Shown one piece after another: positions 8,213 to 14,138 of a DNA stretch of 14,249 bases. The DNA lies in the NCBI GenBank assembly GCA_034434695.1, contig DAOTYY010000079.1:1-14249 (forward strand), written 5' to 3'. The position numbers and the translations under genes were made by a program. The notes below the pieces were generated by a model, which made no database searches, was not told where the DNA came from, and was given only the letters and a program-made list of their open reading frames with translations. Source of the DNA: DYEC01 sp034434695 (lineage in GTDB: Bacteria > Chloroflexota > Anaerolineae > Anaerolineales > Anaerolineaceae). Every line of letters starts with the position of its first letter. The first letter of the stretch is position 1.

Positions 8213-9133
8213 TCAATTGAGAATAGGCTGTTTACCAATGGCAATATCATCTACATAAATTGTACAAGGACTAGGCATAATCTGGTCCGAGTAATTGTTG
8301 ACGCTCCAATCCACTGACAAGTCACTCAGAACCGTTTGCGCATTGTCAACCCTAAATACTTCCTCGCCATCCTGCCACACAATCACCTGCCCTGCAGGTT
8401 CAAGAGCCTGTTGGTAATAACCTTCAATGTGAAACCATTGGTCGAGTGGAATATTACGCACCTGATAGTAATTGAAATTTTCTCCATTTGGTAAACGCTG
8501 CACCATGTACAACCCCAGCCCATTGCCCTGTACTCGGGCGCCAACCGAGAAAATACGCTGGCTATTGTCAGAATTACCATCATTGGTGGATTTCCACTGC
8601 CAGAGGTTCCAGTAACCGATTGGACGAACATTCGAAGGAATGTAATACCAGGCTGAATAATAATAAGCCTGTTCGGGCAATTCTTTCCAAAAGAACAAAT
8701 AAGCCGCATGGGCACCAGTAGGTGAATACTGGCTGGTATCAATGGTTAATGCAGCCGAGTAATTGCCCGAATGCGCTGGTGAATTGGTCAACCAGTAAGC
8801 GCCGTTTCCCTGACGGACAAAACCGCCGAAGTCATTTGCCTGCAACTCGCTCAAATCGCCAGTTTCAAAACCAGTGGACCAAAAAAAACCGCCTCGTGTC
8901 GGTTCATCTGTTGAAGGCAGAATAGGGGTTTCGGTATGGAACACAGTAGCCCTCATTGTACTGGTCGGCGTGCGTGTCTCCAGATAATTTGGCGTTGCTC
9001 TAACTGTGTTTTGCGGTGAAGGCGATGACATTATCGGCGTTTGCCAAACAGATTGACACGCAGTTAGCAGGATGAGAAACGCCATTAAGAACATCCAGCG
9101 GAGAGAGCACATCATCAAAAACTTCTCTTTCAT
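8213..9133 (-). CDS. Lipoprotein with ConA-like/polysaccharide-lyase-like domain (short linker)
   Basis: This 306-residue predicted lipoprotein has a positively charged start and a hydrophobic core. The lipobox is LLTAC, with Cys26 as the acylated residue. Residues 27-80 are a Ser/Thr/Pro-rich linker. Residues about 82-303 form a beta-rich domain with FFWSTGFETGDLSEL (83-97), YYYSAWYYIPS (157-167), WNLWQWKST (175-183), GLGLYMVQRLPNG (205-217), NIPLDQWFHIEGYY (227-240) and CTIYVDDIAI (290-299). This pattern resembles heparin-lyase-I-like and other concanavalin-type polysaccharide lyases or binding domains. Catalytic residues cannot be assigned by eye, so binding rather than cleavage is possible. 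Its position 16 bases upstream of the priming transferase implies it is the first gene of the polysaccharide operon. It is a paralogue of 9413-10954. The start has only a weak ribosome-binding site, and ATG codons 7 and 8 are alternatives. Confidence 0.75.
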   Translation of the reverse strand: MKEKFLMMCSLRWMFLMAFLILLTACQSVWQTPIMSSPSPQNTVRATPNYLETRTPTSTMRATVFHTETPILPSTDEPTRGGFFWSTGFETGDLSELQANDFGGFVRQGNGAYWLTNSPAHSGNYSAALTIDTSQYSPTGAHAAYLFFWKELPEQAYYYSAWYYIPSNVRPIGYWNLWQWKSTNDGNSDNSQRIFSVGARVQGNGLGLYMVQRLPNGENFNYYQVRNIPLDQWFHIEGYYQQALEPAGQVIVWQDGEEVFRVDNAQTVLSDLSVDWSVNNYSDQIMPSPCTIYVDDIAIGKQPILN

Positions 9134-9213
9134 GGAAAATTAGCCTGTATTCAAAGAGAAAGCCAGTCGTAACCCACCTCTCTGTGATTAAAAAAACCCA
9201 AACATTACATTAA

Positions 9214-9242
9214 TGTCACTTGGGAATAAAATTCAAGTGACA
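9214..9242 (-). promoter_or_regulatory. Hairpin or operator just downstream of candidate promoter
   Basis: A perfect 9-bp inverted repeat (TGTCACTTG at 9214-9222, CAAGTGACA at 9234-9242) has an 11-base loop. It begins about five bases after the start point predicted from the promoter at 9254-9281. It could be a 5'-leader hairpin or a regulator-binding site controlling the whole polysaccharide operon. A T-run lies about 20 bases further along the transcript, which is too distant for a standard terminator. Confidence 0.45.
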
Positions 9243-9253
9243 CGATTTATACC

Positions 9254-9281
9254 ATTTTACACGAATTTAGCCCTCATTCAA
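9254..9281 (-). promoter_or_regulatory. Candidate sigma-70-type promoter for polysaccharide operon
   Basis: On the minus strand, TTGAAT (9276-9281) and TAAAAT (9254-9259) are separated by 16 bases. They match the -35 consensus at four of six positions and the -10 consensus at five. The predicted start near 9247 gives a leader of roughly 115 bases before the lipoprotein gene. It lies downstream of the terminator of the preceding gene, consistent with an independent transcript. Confidence 0.45.
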
Positions 9282-9339
9282 TTGCGGCAAAACAAAGTGT
9301 TGCGATTTTGTAACGAACCTTCTGAGTCAGCAAATATAG

Positions 9340-9382
9340 AGAAAACAAACCAGTTGAGAGAGCTTATCTGCCCCTCAACTGG
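9340..9382 (-). terminator. Rho-independent terminator of the long lipoprotein gene
   Basis: Read on the minus strand, CCAGTTGAG (9374-9382) pairs perfectly with CTCAACTGG (9350-9358) across a 15-base loop. It is followed at once by the T-rich TTTGTTTTCT. It lies 30 bases after the stop of 9413-10954. The stem is only moderately GC-rich, so efficiency may be partial. Confidence 0.6.
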
Positions 9383-9412
9383 CACTGTCGAAAGCTATAA
9401 CCTTTAAAAATT

Positions 9413-10954
9413 CTAATGCCCTATGCGACTGGAACTGATTGCAATATCATCCACATAAATCGTGCAAGGGCTGGGTGAAATCTGATTGGAATAGCTGTTA
9501 ACGCTCCAGTCCACCGTCAGGTCGCTCAGCACAGTCTGCGCATTCGTAATATTGAAAACCTCAATGCCATCCTGCCAGACAGTTACCTGACCGGTGGTAT
9601 CATACGCCTGACGATAATATCCTTCAATGTGAAACCACTGATCAAGCGGGATATTGCGCGCTGCATTGTAATTGACTTTACTCCCATCTGGTAACCGTTG
9701 CACCATATACAGCCCTAAGCCGCTATTCAGTGGTCGAGCGCCAATGGAAAAGATGCGCTGACTGTTATTAGAATTGCCATCATACGTTGATTTCCACTGC
9801 CAGATATTCCACCACTCAGCTGGCACTGTACCGGATGGGATGTAATACCAGGCTGAATAATAGTAAGCCTCACCGGGCAATTCCTTCCAGAAGAACATGT
9901 AAGCAGCGTGGGCACCGGTCGGGGAAGACTGGCTGGTATCAATGGTCAATGCGGCAGCATACTTGCCAGAATGCACCGGAGAATTCATCAGCTTGTAGGT
10001 ACCATTACCCTGATTGACAAAACCGCCATAGCTGTTGGCTTCAAGCTCGCTAAGGTTACCAGTTTCAAAACCCGTAGACCAGTAGAAACCATCACTCGCA
10101 GGTGCAGAAGCCGGAAGCGTTGCTGTGGGCGGCACAGAGGTTGGCGTAGGCGGCAAGGGCGTTGCAGTTAGCGGCAATCGTGTTGGTGTAGGCAACAAGG
10201 GTGTGGCGGTCGCCGGAGGCTGGGTAGGATTCGGAAGCACAGGAGTTTCAGTTGGCGATAGAGTTACACCTGTTGGCTGAGCCGAAGGAGATAAAACCAC
10301 AGTTGGCTCAAGCGTAGCAACAATTGGCAACCTTGGGGTTACAGTGGGTGAAACCTGCGTCGGCTTTGGCCATTTTTTCCGGGAAAGCCAGTGGGAAAGG
10401 GCCGAAAACAAACCGCTACTGTTAATCGAGGATGACATCTTTACAACTGTAGCCTGCGTCACCAGGGTAGGCTGCGTAACAGTTGGTTGTAACGTGGGAG
10501 ACGCTTGCACCACAACAGCCGATTGTTGGGTAGATAATGAAATCTGAGAATCAACAATGACCGCTGGGGTGGCAGTGGGTTCAAATGCTGACATATAGGG
10601 TGTTCCATTCGGTCGTGCTGTTGCCCCACCCTGCAATATTGTGCTCGTATCCCAGGGATATTGCGAGGTTGGAGTGAAAAATGCTGTTGGTTGCGTCTCA
10701 TTTTTAAATTGCATATCCGCATCAACAATCTGAAGGGAAGTTCGAAAGAGAACATCTTCAGATTGTGACACCTCTTTGGTAATCCCTGTTTTATCAGATC
10801 TTAATTCCTGTCCCGGATCATTGAGCAATATCACGGAGCTATCACCAGGCGATTCTGCAAAACTGGCTGACACTGGTAGATTACACGCCAATCCCACCAG
10901 AATAAGAAATGTCGCACAAACACAAAGGTACTTCATCATTGGTAATGCTTTCAA
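9413..10954 (-). CDS. Lipoprotein with long PT-rich linker and ConA-like/polysaccharide-lyase-like domain
   Basis: This 513-residue exported protein has a signal sequence (residues 1-23) ending VGLAC, with Cys24 as probable lipid-modified residue. The -3 glycine makes the lipobox less standard. Residues 25-130 are low-complexity polar. Residues 131-287 are Ser/Thr/Pro/Val-rich and include two copies of a 14-residue TATPLxPTPTxxPx unit (249-276). A small aromatic-basic island, GLFSALSHWLSRKKWPKP, interrupts the linker at 181-198. Residues 289-507 are the same beta domain as in 8213-9133: FYWSTGFETGNLSEL, YYYSAWYYIPSG, WNIWQWKST, GLGLYMVQRLPDG, NIPLDQWFHIEGYY and CTIYVDDIAI. The linker would hold the domain away from the cell surface. 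The start is TTG at 10954, chosen because GAGGAGG lies nine bases upstream. ATG codons 6 and 7 are 24-27 bases from that site. Substrate and catalysis are not established. Confidence 0.75.
   Translation of the reverse strand: MKALPMMKYLCVCATFLILVGLACNLPVSASFAESPGDSSVILLNDPGQELRSDKTGITKEVSQSEDVLFRTSLQIVDADMQFKNETQPTAFFTPTSQYPWDTSTILQGGATARPNGTPYMSAFEPTATPAVIVDSQISLSTQQSAVVVQASPTLQPTVTQPTLVTQATVVKMSSSINSSGLFSALSHWLSRKKWPKPTQVSPTVTPRLPIVATLEPTVVLSPSAQPTGVTLSPTETPVLPNPTQPPATATPLLPTPTRLPLTATPLPPTPTSVPPTATLPASAPASDGFYWSTGFETGNLSELEANSYGGFVNQGNGTYKLMNSPVHSGKYAAALTIDTSQSSPTGAHAAYMFFWKELPGEAYYYSAWYYIPSGTVPAEWWNIWQWKSTYDGNSNNSQRIFSIGARPLNSGLGLYMVQRLPDGSKVNYNAARNIPLDQWFHIEGYYRQAYDTTGQVTVWQDGIEVFNITNAQTVLSDLTVDWSVNSYSNQISPSPCTIYVDDIAISSSRIGH
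10127..10210 (-). repeat. Tandem 14-residue Pro/Thr repeat coding region
   Basis: These 84 bases encode TATPLLPTPTRLPL followed by TATPLPPTPTSVPP, then the start of a third unit (TATLP). Such repeats can gain or lose units, altering the spacer length of the surface lipoprotein. Confidence 0.7.
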
Positions 10955-10963
10955 AAGACAGAA

Positions 10964-10970
10964 CCTCCTC
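10964..10970 (-). promoter_or_regulatory. Strong ribosome-binding site fixing a TTG start
   Basis: GAGGAGG on the minus strand lies nine bases before the TTG at 10954. The nearest in-frame ATG is 15 bases further, which is poorly placed, so the TTG is the likelier start of the long lipoprotein. Confidence 0.65.
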
Positions 10971-11019
10971 TGAATTTTTTACTGATACTGGACTGACATC
11001 CCTTCTCCAATCCAACCCG

Positions 11020-11025
11020 ATTATA
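11020..11025 (-). promoter_or_regulatory. Candidate -10 box for the long lipoprotein gene
   Basis: A perfect TATAAT on the minus strand lies 65 bases upstream of the TTG start. The matching -35 region (ACGTTG or AACGTT, 17-18 bases upstream) is poor, which would fit an activator-dependent promoter. Confidence 0.4.
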
Positions 11026-11078
11026 GAAACAGCTCGTCTCGGCAACGTTAACGGATTTGTTAGATGAGGCGTTGTAAC

Positions 11079-11114
11079 CTTTTGCAACCTTACAAATTTG
11101 TAAGGTTGCAAAAG
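11079..11114. repeat. Perfect 36-bp palindrome
   Basis: The left arm CTTTTGCAACCTTACAAA is followed directly, with no spacer, by its exact reverse complement. It sits between a minus-strand -10 box and a plus-strand promoter candidate, as an operator for a dimeric regulator serving both genes would. Cruciform formation or an old transposon-end junction are alternatives. It lacks a T tract suited to termination of any gene seen here. Confidence 0.8.
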
Positions 11115-11138
11115 AGCAATGTTTATGCAACGATTGTT

Positions 11139-11167
11139 TTGAATCGGCAATATCGCACTGGTATACA
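11139..11167 (+). promoter_or_regulatory. Weak candidate promoter toward the metallo-hydrolase gene
   Basis: TTGAAT (11139-11144) and TATACA (11162-11167) are 17 bases apart, each matching consensus at four of six positions. Use of this promoter would give a leader of about 165 bases carrying the hairpin at 11252-11274. Confidence 0.3.
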
Positions 11168-11251
11168 AAACAAACAAAAAAACCGTTGCCCTCCTTAGAA
11201 ACAAATCAATACAATCCTGCACAGCTTCAGTTTGTTCACCAAACAATGTTA

Positions 11252-11274
11252 GTCCCGAGACACTGTCTCGGGAC
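11252..11274. repeat. 10-bp perfect GC-rich hairpin
   Basis: GTCCCGAGAC (11252-11261) and GTCTCGGGAC (11265-11274) are perfect reverse complements around the loop ACT. No T tract follows on either strand, and both flanking genes start rather than end here. A simple terminator is therefore unlikely. It may be a dispersed REP-like repeat, an RNA leader hairpin or a protein-binding site. Confidence 0.65.
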
Positions 11275-11329
11275 AGGGGCCTTTGGACACCAACCCGAAA
11301 GTAGAGTAGTGAAGTTATAATCATTGCAT

Positions 11330-11333
11330 GAGG
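11330..11333 (+). promoter_or_regulatory. Ribosome-binding site choosing the ATG of the metallo-hydrolase
   Basis: GAGG lies five bases before the ATG at 11339. The upstream TTG at 11324 has no comparable site. A TATAAT at 11316-11321 without a good -35 lies just upstream and would give a very short leader if used. Confidence 0.5.
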
Positions 11334-11338
11334 CTGTT

Positions 11339-12223
11339 ATGGTTGAGAGAATAACCATCACCTGTCTAATAAACAACGAGGTGCTGTTCGGACCGTCCGT
11401 GTGGGGAGAAAACGGTCTATCGTGGTTGATAGAAACCCCACAAACCCAACTCATTTTTGATACGGGCAGCAGTGCGGAGGTCCTCGCACACAATCTAAAG
11501 GTCTTGAAAAAGTCGCTCAGGCGATTGAGCCACATTGTTCTCAGTCACGGACATTACGATCACACGGGCGGTTTGCCTCATTTGTTATCAATCGCCAGCC
11601 GCAGATTGTGCTTGGTTGCAGCACCGCAGGTATTTGAGGCAAAGTATTCCGTCCAACGCGGCAGCTTGCTGCGCTCGATTGGTATCCCAATGAGAGAAGA
11701 AGAAGTACGTGAAAGGACGGATGTTATTCTCTCTAATGAACCAATCCAAATTGTGGCAGGAGTCACATTTAGCGGTCGTATCCCGCTCACAGTGGATTTT
11801 GAGACGCCTTTATCACATTTTTTGTGCCGAAGAGGTGACGAATTACTGGTTGATCCCTTTGACGATGATCGAGCCTTGTTTATTCAAACGACCGAAGGAC
11901 TGGTAGTGCTACTGGGGTGTGGACATTCTGGGTTGATCAACACGCTGCGCGAGGGACGGCGGCTGTTTGACCGTCCCATCGTGGCGGTTATGGGCGGCAG
12001 CCATCTTGCTCCAGCCAGCGAAGAACGCCTGAAAAGCACGATTCAGACATTGCAAGAGGAATTCCCAGAGATTCAAACCTATCGCCTGAATCACTGTACG
12101 GGAAACAAGGCACAGTTCGCCTTGCATACTGCATTCGGCGAGCGGGTTAAGCCATTTCTGGCAGGGGAGAAAATGTCATTTCAGGCAATTGGAGAGCAGA
12201 CAAAACAAAAGGAGGGGTCATGA
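11339..12223 (+). CDS. Metallo-beta-lactamase-fold hydrolase (COG1237/MptE-like)
   Basis: This 294-residue soluble protein of the metallo-beta-lactamase superfamily is in the branch annotated as 7,8-dihydropterin-6-methyl-4-(beta-D-ribofuranosyl)aminobenzene-5'-phosphate synthase-like. Visible metal-binding and family motifs are FDTGSS (40-45), LSHGHYDHTGGLP (68-80, with His70, His72, Asp74 and His75), LLGCGHSGLIN (191-201, His196), MGGSHL (218-223) and the C-terminal NHCTG (251-255). These suggest a dinuclear metal site acting on a phosphate ester or similar substrate. The methanopterin-pathway name should not be taken literally in a bacterium, and the real substrate is unknown. It has no signal peptide. 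It is transcribed away from the polysaccharide block and converges on the OB-fold gene, so functional linkage to either is not shown. Its last codons overlap the terminator of the opposing gene. Confidence 0.85.
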   Translation: MVERITITCLINNEVLFGPSVWGENGLSWLIETPQTQLIFDTGSSAEVLAHNLKVLKKSLRRLSHIVLSHGHYDHTGGLPHLLSIASRRLCLVAAPQVFEAKYSVQRGSLLRSIGIPMREEEVRERTDVILSNEPIQIVAGVTFSGRIPLTVDFETPLSHFLCRRGDELLVDPFDDDRALFIQTTEGLVVLLGCGHSGLINTLREGRRLFDRPIVAVMGGSHLAPASEERLKSTIQTLQEEFPEIQTYRLNHCTGNKAQFALHTAFGERVKPFLAGEKMSFQAIGEQTKQKEGS

Positions 12224-12233
12224 TGACCCCCCC
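12200..12233 (-). terminator. Rho-independent terminator for the OB-fold gene, overlapping the hydrolase 3' end
   Basis: On the minus strand a GC-rich stem of about ten pairs (core GGGGTCA/TGACCCC, loop TCA) is followed by TCCTTTTGTTTTGTC. It lies just after the stop at 12257. It overlaps the last codons and TGA of the convergent metallo-hydrolase gene. On the plus strand the hairpin is not followed by T residues, so it would stop mainly minus-strand transcription. Confidence 0.7.
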
Positions 12234-12256
12234 ACCGTGTCAATCCGCATCTGTCG

Positions 12257-12808
12257 CTACCCACTGCGACCACGTCCTGACCAGAGCGGCTTGCCGCTTT
12301 CGTCACGCAGCCAGACAGTTTGACCGCTGGTTAAGTTTTCCATTTGAACAGTTTCAAAACTGCCGTTAATGCTATCATTGAAACCGCGCAGGCGCAGCAA
12401 ATCACCAACAGCAACCTGAAAACCCTGTTCCTGAACAAACCACCAGGCCCGATTTTCAATTGTGATGGTTCCGCCGGTAGTGGTTGCAATTGTCAAGATA
12501 TTGTTATCAACAGCTTTTACTGCACCCTCAACCGTTAACCATTCGGTGACTTGTATCTTCCCGCCGCCGAACTTTTCGGGGTGTCCATCTTGACGACCGA
12601 TATTCCTGCCAGGGTATCCCCGATTTTTACTGAAATCATCATTACGAGCGCCAAGCCTTTGTGTTTGCCCGCTGTACTCATATGCACCAAATCGAGTTTG
12701 ATCCCTGCCTAGAATCGCGCTGGTGCGGTTAATTCCACCTATTACCAGAACAGCAACGACAGCAATAACAGAGACTGTTATAAGAATATTCTTTACCATT
12801 TTGCTCAT
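12257..12808 (-). CDS. Membrane-anchored OB-fold-like (DUF5666-like) protein
   Basis: This 183-residue protein has one N-terminal hydrophobic segment (residues about 7-27, ILITVSVIAVVAVLVIGG), which is either an uncleaved anchor or a signal peptide. A Gly/Arg/Asp-rich disordered stretch (33-84) follows. Residues 92-170 form a small beta domain: TVEGAVKAVDNNILTIATT (92-110), GGTITIENRAWWFV (112-125), VAVGDLLRLRGF (132-143) and VQMENLTSGQTVWLRD (154-169). The pattern of G.V..V....LTI.T..G.I.IE and GD.L.L.GF resembles DUF5666/bacterial OB-fold domains, which bind ligands outside the membrane. No catalytic motif is seen. The start is uncertain: the ATG at 12808 has AAAGGA only two bases away, whereas the ATG at 12799 sits about ten bases from it. 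It follows the DUF4405-like gene by about 50 bases and is probably co-transcribed. Confidence 0.65.
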   Translation of the reverse strand: MSKMVKNILITVSVIAVVAVLVIGGINRTSAILGRDQTRFGAYEYSGQTQRLGARNDDFSKNRGYPGRNIGRQDGHPEKFGGGKIQVTEWLTVEGAVKAVDNNILTIATTTGGTITIENRAWWFVQEQGFQVAVGDLLRLRGFNDSINGSFETVQMENLTSGQTVWLRDESGKPLWSGRGRSG

Positions 12809-12858
12809 ATCCTTTCGAGTGTACTTGTAAGCTCATGAATTTTGACGTCCAGTACGGC

Positions 12859-13476
12859 TCACGAAACTTCCATCACAGGGCTATCGTTTACCGGTGCAGA
12901 ATTGAAAAGACGCTTGGCAACTTTGACCACCCATTGCCAGTGAATGACAAAATGGATGATGGCGGCAGAAATCAGAATAATCCCAGACCAGGTATGCAGA
13001 ACATCCCATGTCGTCCGGCTGAATAATACCCCCGGGTCAGGAACTCCATAGCGTCCGGAAGGAAAAAACAGGAAGTATACACCCGAGATTGCAGTCAACA
13101 GAAAGCTGACAATAACCACCGCATTAATGGTGATATTGAAGCGGGCGCGTGGATTGAGAGGAGTACAGCAGGGATCGGTTAATCCTTTGAGCAAGCGTCT
13201 TGCTGTATTGACAAGCCACTTCCAGTGAATTGCAAAATGAACAACAGCAACAGCAATCATGGCAATCCCGCCCCACGTGTGCAACAAATCCCATGTCTGC
13301 CGCTCAAACAAGACTGTAACACCATAAAAAGGATTTCTCCCTCCCCGATAGCCCCCTGCCGGTAAAAAGAGAAAGTAAATACCTGTGATAGAAGCGATCA
13401 GCGCACTCACAAAGAGAAGCAAATTAATTCCCCAGTTACGCTGGGTAGTTTTTGATAACGAACTCACCTGAGTCAT
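12859..13476 (-). CDS. Tandem DUF4405-like four-helix membrane protein
   Basis: This 205-residue integral membrane protein is built from two homologous halves (about 16-98 and 112-190). Each half has a helix ending in TGIYFLFLPAGGY or SGVYFLFFPSGRY. Then comes FxRxTWDxLHTWxGI and a second helix ending HFxIHWxW. There are thus four membrane segments (about 17-38, 68-87, 116-138 and 163-182). Repeated histidines (66, 80 and 84; 161, 175 and 179) could ligate haem, as in cytochrome-b-like families. A Cys-Cys pair (103-104) lies in the loop between halves. This matches DUF4405-type proteins, whose redox role is suspected but not established. The ATG at 13476 is chosen because GGAGGT is six bases upstream; a TTG at 13500 lacks one. 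The gene is divergent from the sigma factor and upstream of the OB-fold gene. Confidence 0.8.
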   Translation of the reverse strand: MTQVSSLSKTTQRNWGINLLLFVSALIASITGIYFLFLPAGGYRGGRNPFYGVTVLFERQTWDLLHTWGGIAMIAVAVVHFAIHWKWLVNTARRLLKGLTDPCCTPLNPRARFNITINAVVIVSFLLTAISGVYFLFFPSGRYGVPDPGVLFSRTTWDVLHTWSGIILISAAIIHFVIHWQWVVKVAKRLFNSAPVNDSPVMEVS

Positions 13477-13482
13477 TTTCTT

Positions 13483-13488
13483 ACCTCC
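13483..13488 (-). promoter_or_regulatory. Ribosome-binding site fixing the DUF4405-like start
   Basis: GGAGGT on the minus strand lies six bases before the ATG at 13476. It falls inside the longer TTG-initiated frame, which argues for the shorter protein. Confidence 0.7.
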
Positions 13489-13567
13489 ATAGATTTCCAA
13501 ATGTTTATTCTCATGACACCTTATTCAGACTCAAGACGTCTCATTTGCTATGATAATAAGCTATCCA

Positions 13568-13607
13568 TGTAAAGTTATTGTGAAGATAAATTGGAAAGAT
13601 TGTGAAG
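13568..13607 (+). promoter_or_regulatory. Phased direct repeats, candidate response-regulator site
   Basis: TGTAAAG at 13568, TGTGAAG at 13579 and TGTGAAG at 13601 start 0, 11 and 33 bases apart. The last two lie within an exact 9-base repeat, ATTGTGAAG. The 11-base phase places them on one DNA face, as in OmpR/PhoB-type sites. They sit between the divergent DUF4405-like and sigma genes. No strong -35/-10 pair could be assigned in either direction. Confidence 0.4.
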
Positions 13608-13703
13608 GTTTGAACTAAAGGAGATCGTCTTTACTCAAATGGTGATATATTCGCATATAAGGCATATCCTTTGAGAAGAATCGGCGTCTTAACAGGTAGA
13701 ACA

Positions 13704-14123
13704 ATGGGTACCCAAGAAGATGAGTTGCTGCATGCAGCAAGGCAGTTTGATCGGCAGGCGTTAACCGAGATTTATGATCGTTACAGTACAGCGCTTTATG
13801 CCTATGCTATGCGGCTGCTGGGCAACCCTGAACTGGCTGAGGAATGCGTGGCGGATACATTCCAGCGTTTCTTGCTTGCTTTGCGCGCAGGCGGAGGTCC
13901 AGATGGTTATCTCAAAGCCTATCTGTATCGAATAGCTCATAACTGGATCACCGATTTATACCGCCGTCAACCCTTCCCAACAGTTGAACTTTCAGAAAAT
14001 ATGATGACAGATGGAAATGCGAATCCCGAAAGCGCCGCTGAGACACGCTTCGAACAGCAGCACGTTCGAGCCGCACTGCGTTGCCTGACTGCCGAGCAGC
14101 GTCAGGTTCTTGTGTTAACGTGA
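13704..14123 (+). pseudogene. ECF-type sigma-70 factor, truncated by IS before region 4
   Basis: The visible protein is 139 residues from the ATG at 13704 (AGGT six bases upstream); a TTG at 13671 with its own AAGG is an alternative start. Region 2 is intact: FDRQALTEIYDRYSTALYAY (15-34), RLLGNPELAEECVADTFQRF (37-56) and YLYRIAHNWITDLYRR (74-89). The start of region 4 is present (VRAALRCLTAEQRQVLVL, 121-138). The frame then reads T-stop exactly where ECF factors continue into the -35-binding helix-turn-helix, and sequence from about 14121 onward belongs to an IS. ECF factors are usually 170-200 residues, so about 40-50 residues are lost and promoter recognition should fail. In its original form it probably controlled a cell-envelope regulon, perhaps including its divergent DUF4405-like neighbour. 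No anti-sigma gene is visible; it may lie beyond the IS. Confidence 0.82.
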
Positions 14124-14138
14124 ATTCGGGTTAGGCGG
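14122..14138. repeat. Probable IS terminal inverted repeat (right element)
   Basis: GAATTCGGGTTAGGCGG begins where homology to sigma factors stops. It overlaps the stop codon of the transposase. Its reverse complement matches the left-end candidate repeat (118-134) at 10 of 17 positions. The precise junction is within a few bases of 14121. Confidence 0.4.

Larger units (their letters stand above)
10955..11338. other. Divergent intergenic region with palindrome, hairpin and two candidate promoters
   Basis: These 384 bases between the long lipoprotein (minus) and the metallo-hydrolase (plus) contain no supported gene. They hold a minus -10 box at 11020-11025, a 36-bp palindrome at 11079-11114, a plus promoter candidate at 11139-11167, a 10-bp hairpin at 11252-11274 and a TATAAT at 11316-11321. 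Short frames in the region have no ribosome-binding site or recognisable product. Confidence 0.6.

Noticed and set aside
8383..8742. 119-codon minus-strand frame inside the short lipoprotein
   Set aside because: A similar shadow occurs in the paralogue at the same place (9727-9942), as expected when the underlying domain is conserved. The peptide itself shows no family features.
9214..9242. Hairpin considered as a terminator
   Set aside because: The stem is short and AT-rich in the loop, and the T-run is about 20 bases away. A better terminator lies upstream at 9340-9382. Its position just after a promoter fits a leader or operator better.
10881..11324. 147-codon minus-strand open frame across the divergent intergenic region
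   Set aside because: It runs through the palindrome, the hairpin and the start of the long lipoprotein gene in another frame. It has no motif, and the region reads better as regulatory DNA.
11339..12223. Dihydropterin/methanopterin biosynthesis role taken literally
   Set aside because: The family name comes from an archaeal pathway, and no other pathway gene is nearby. Only the metallo-beta-lactamase fold and the branch resemblance are supported.
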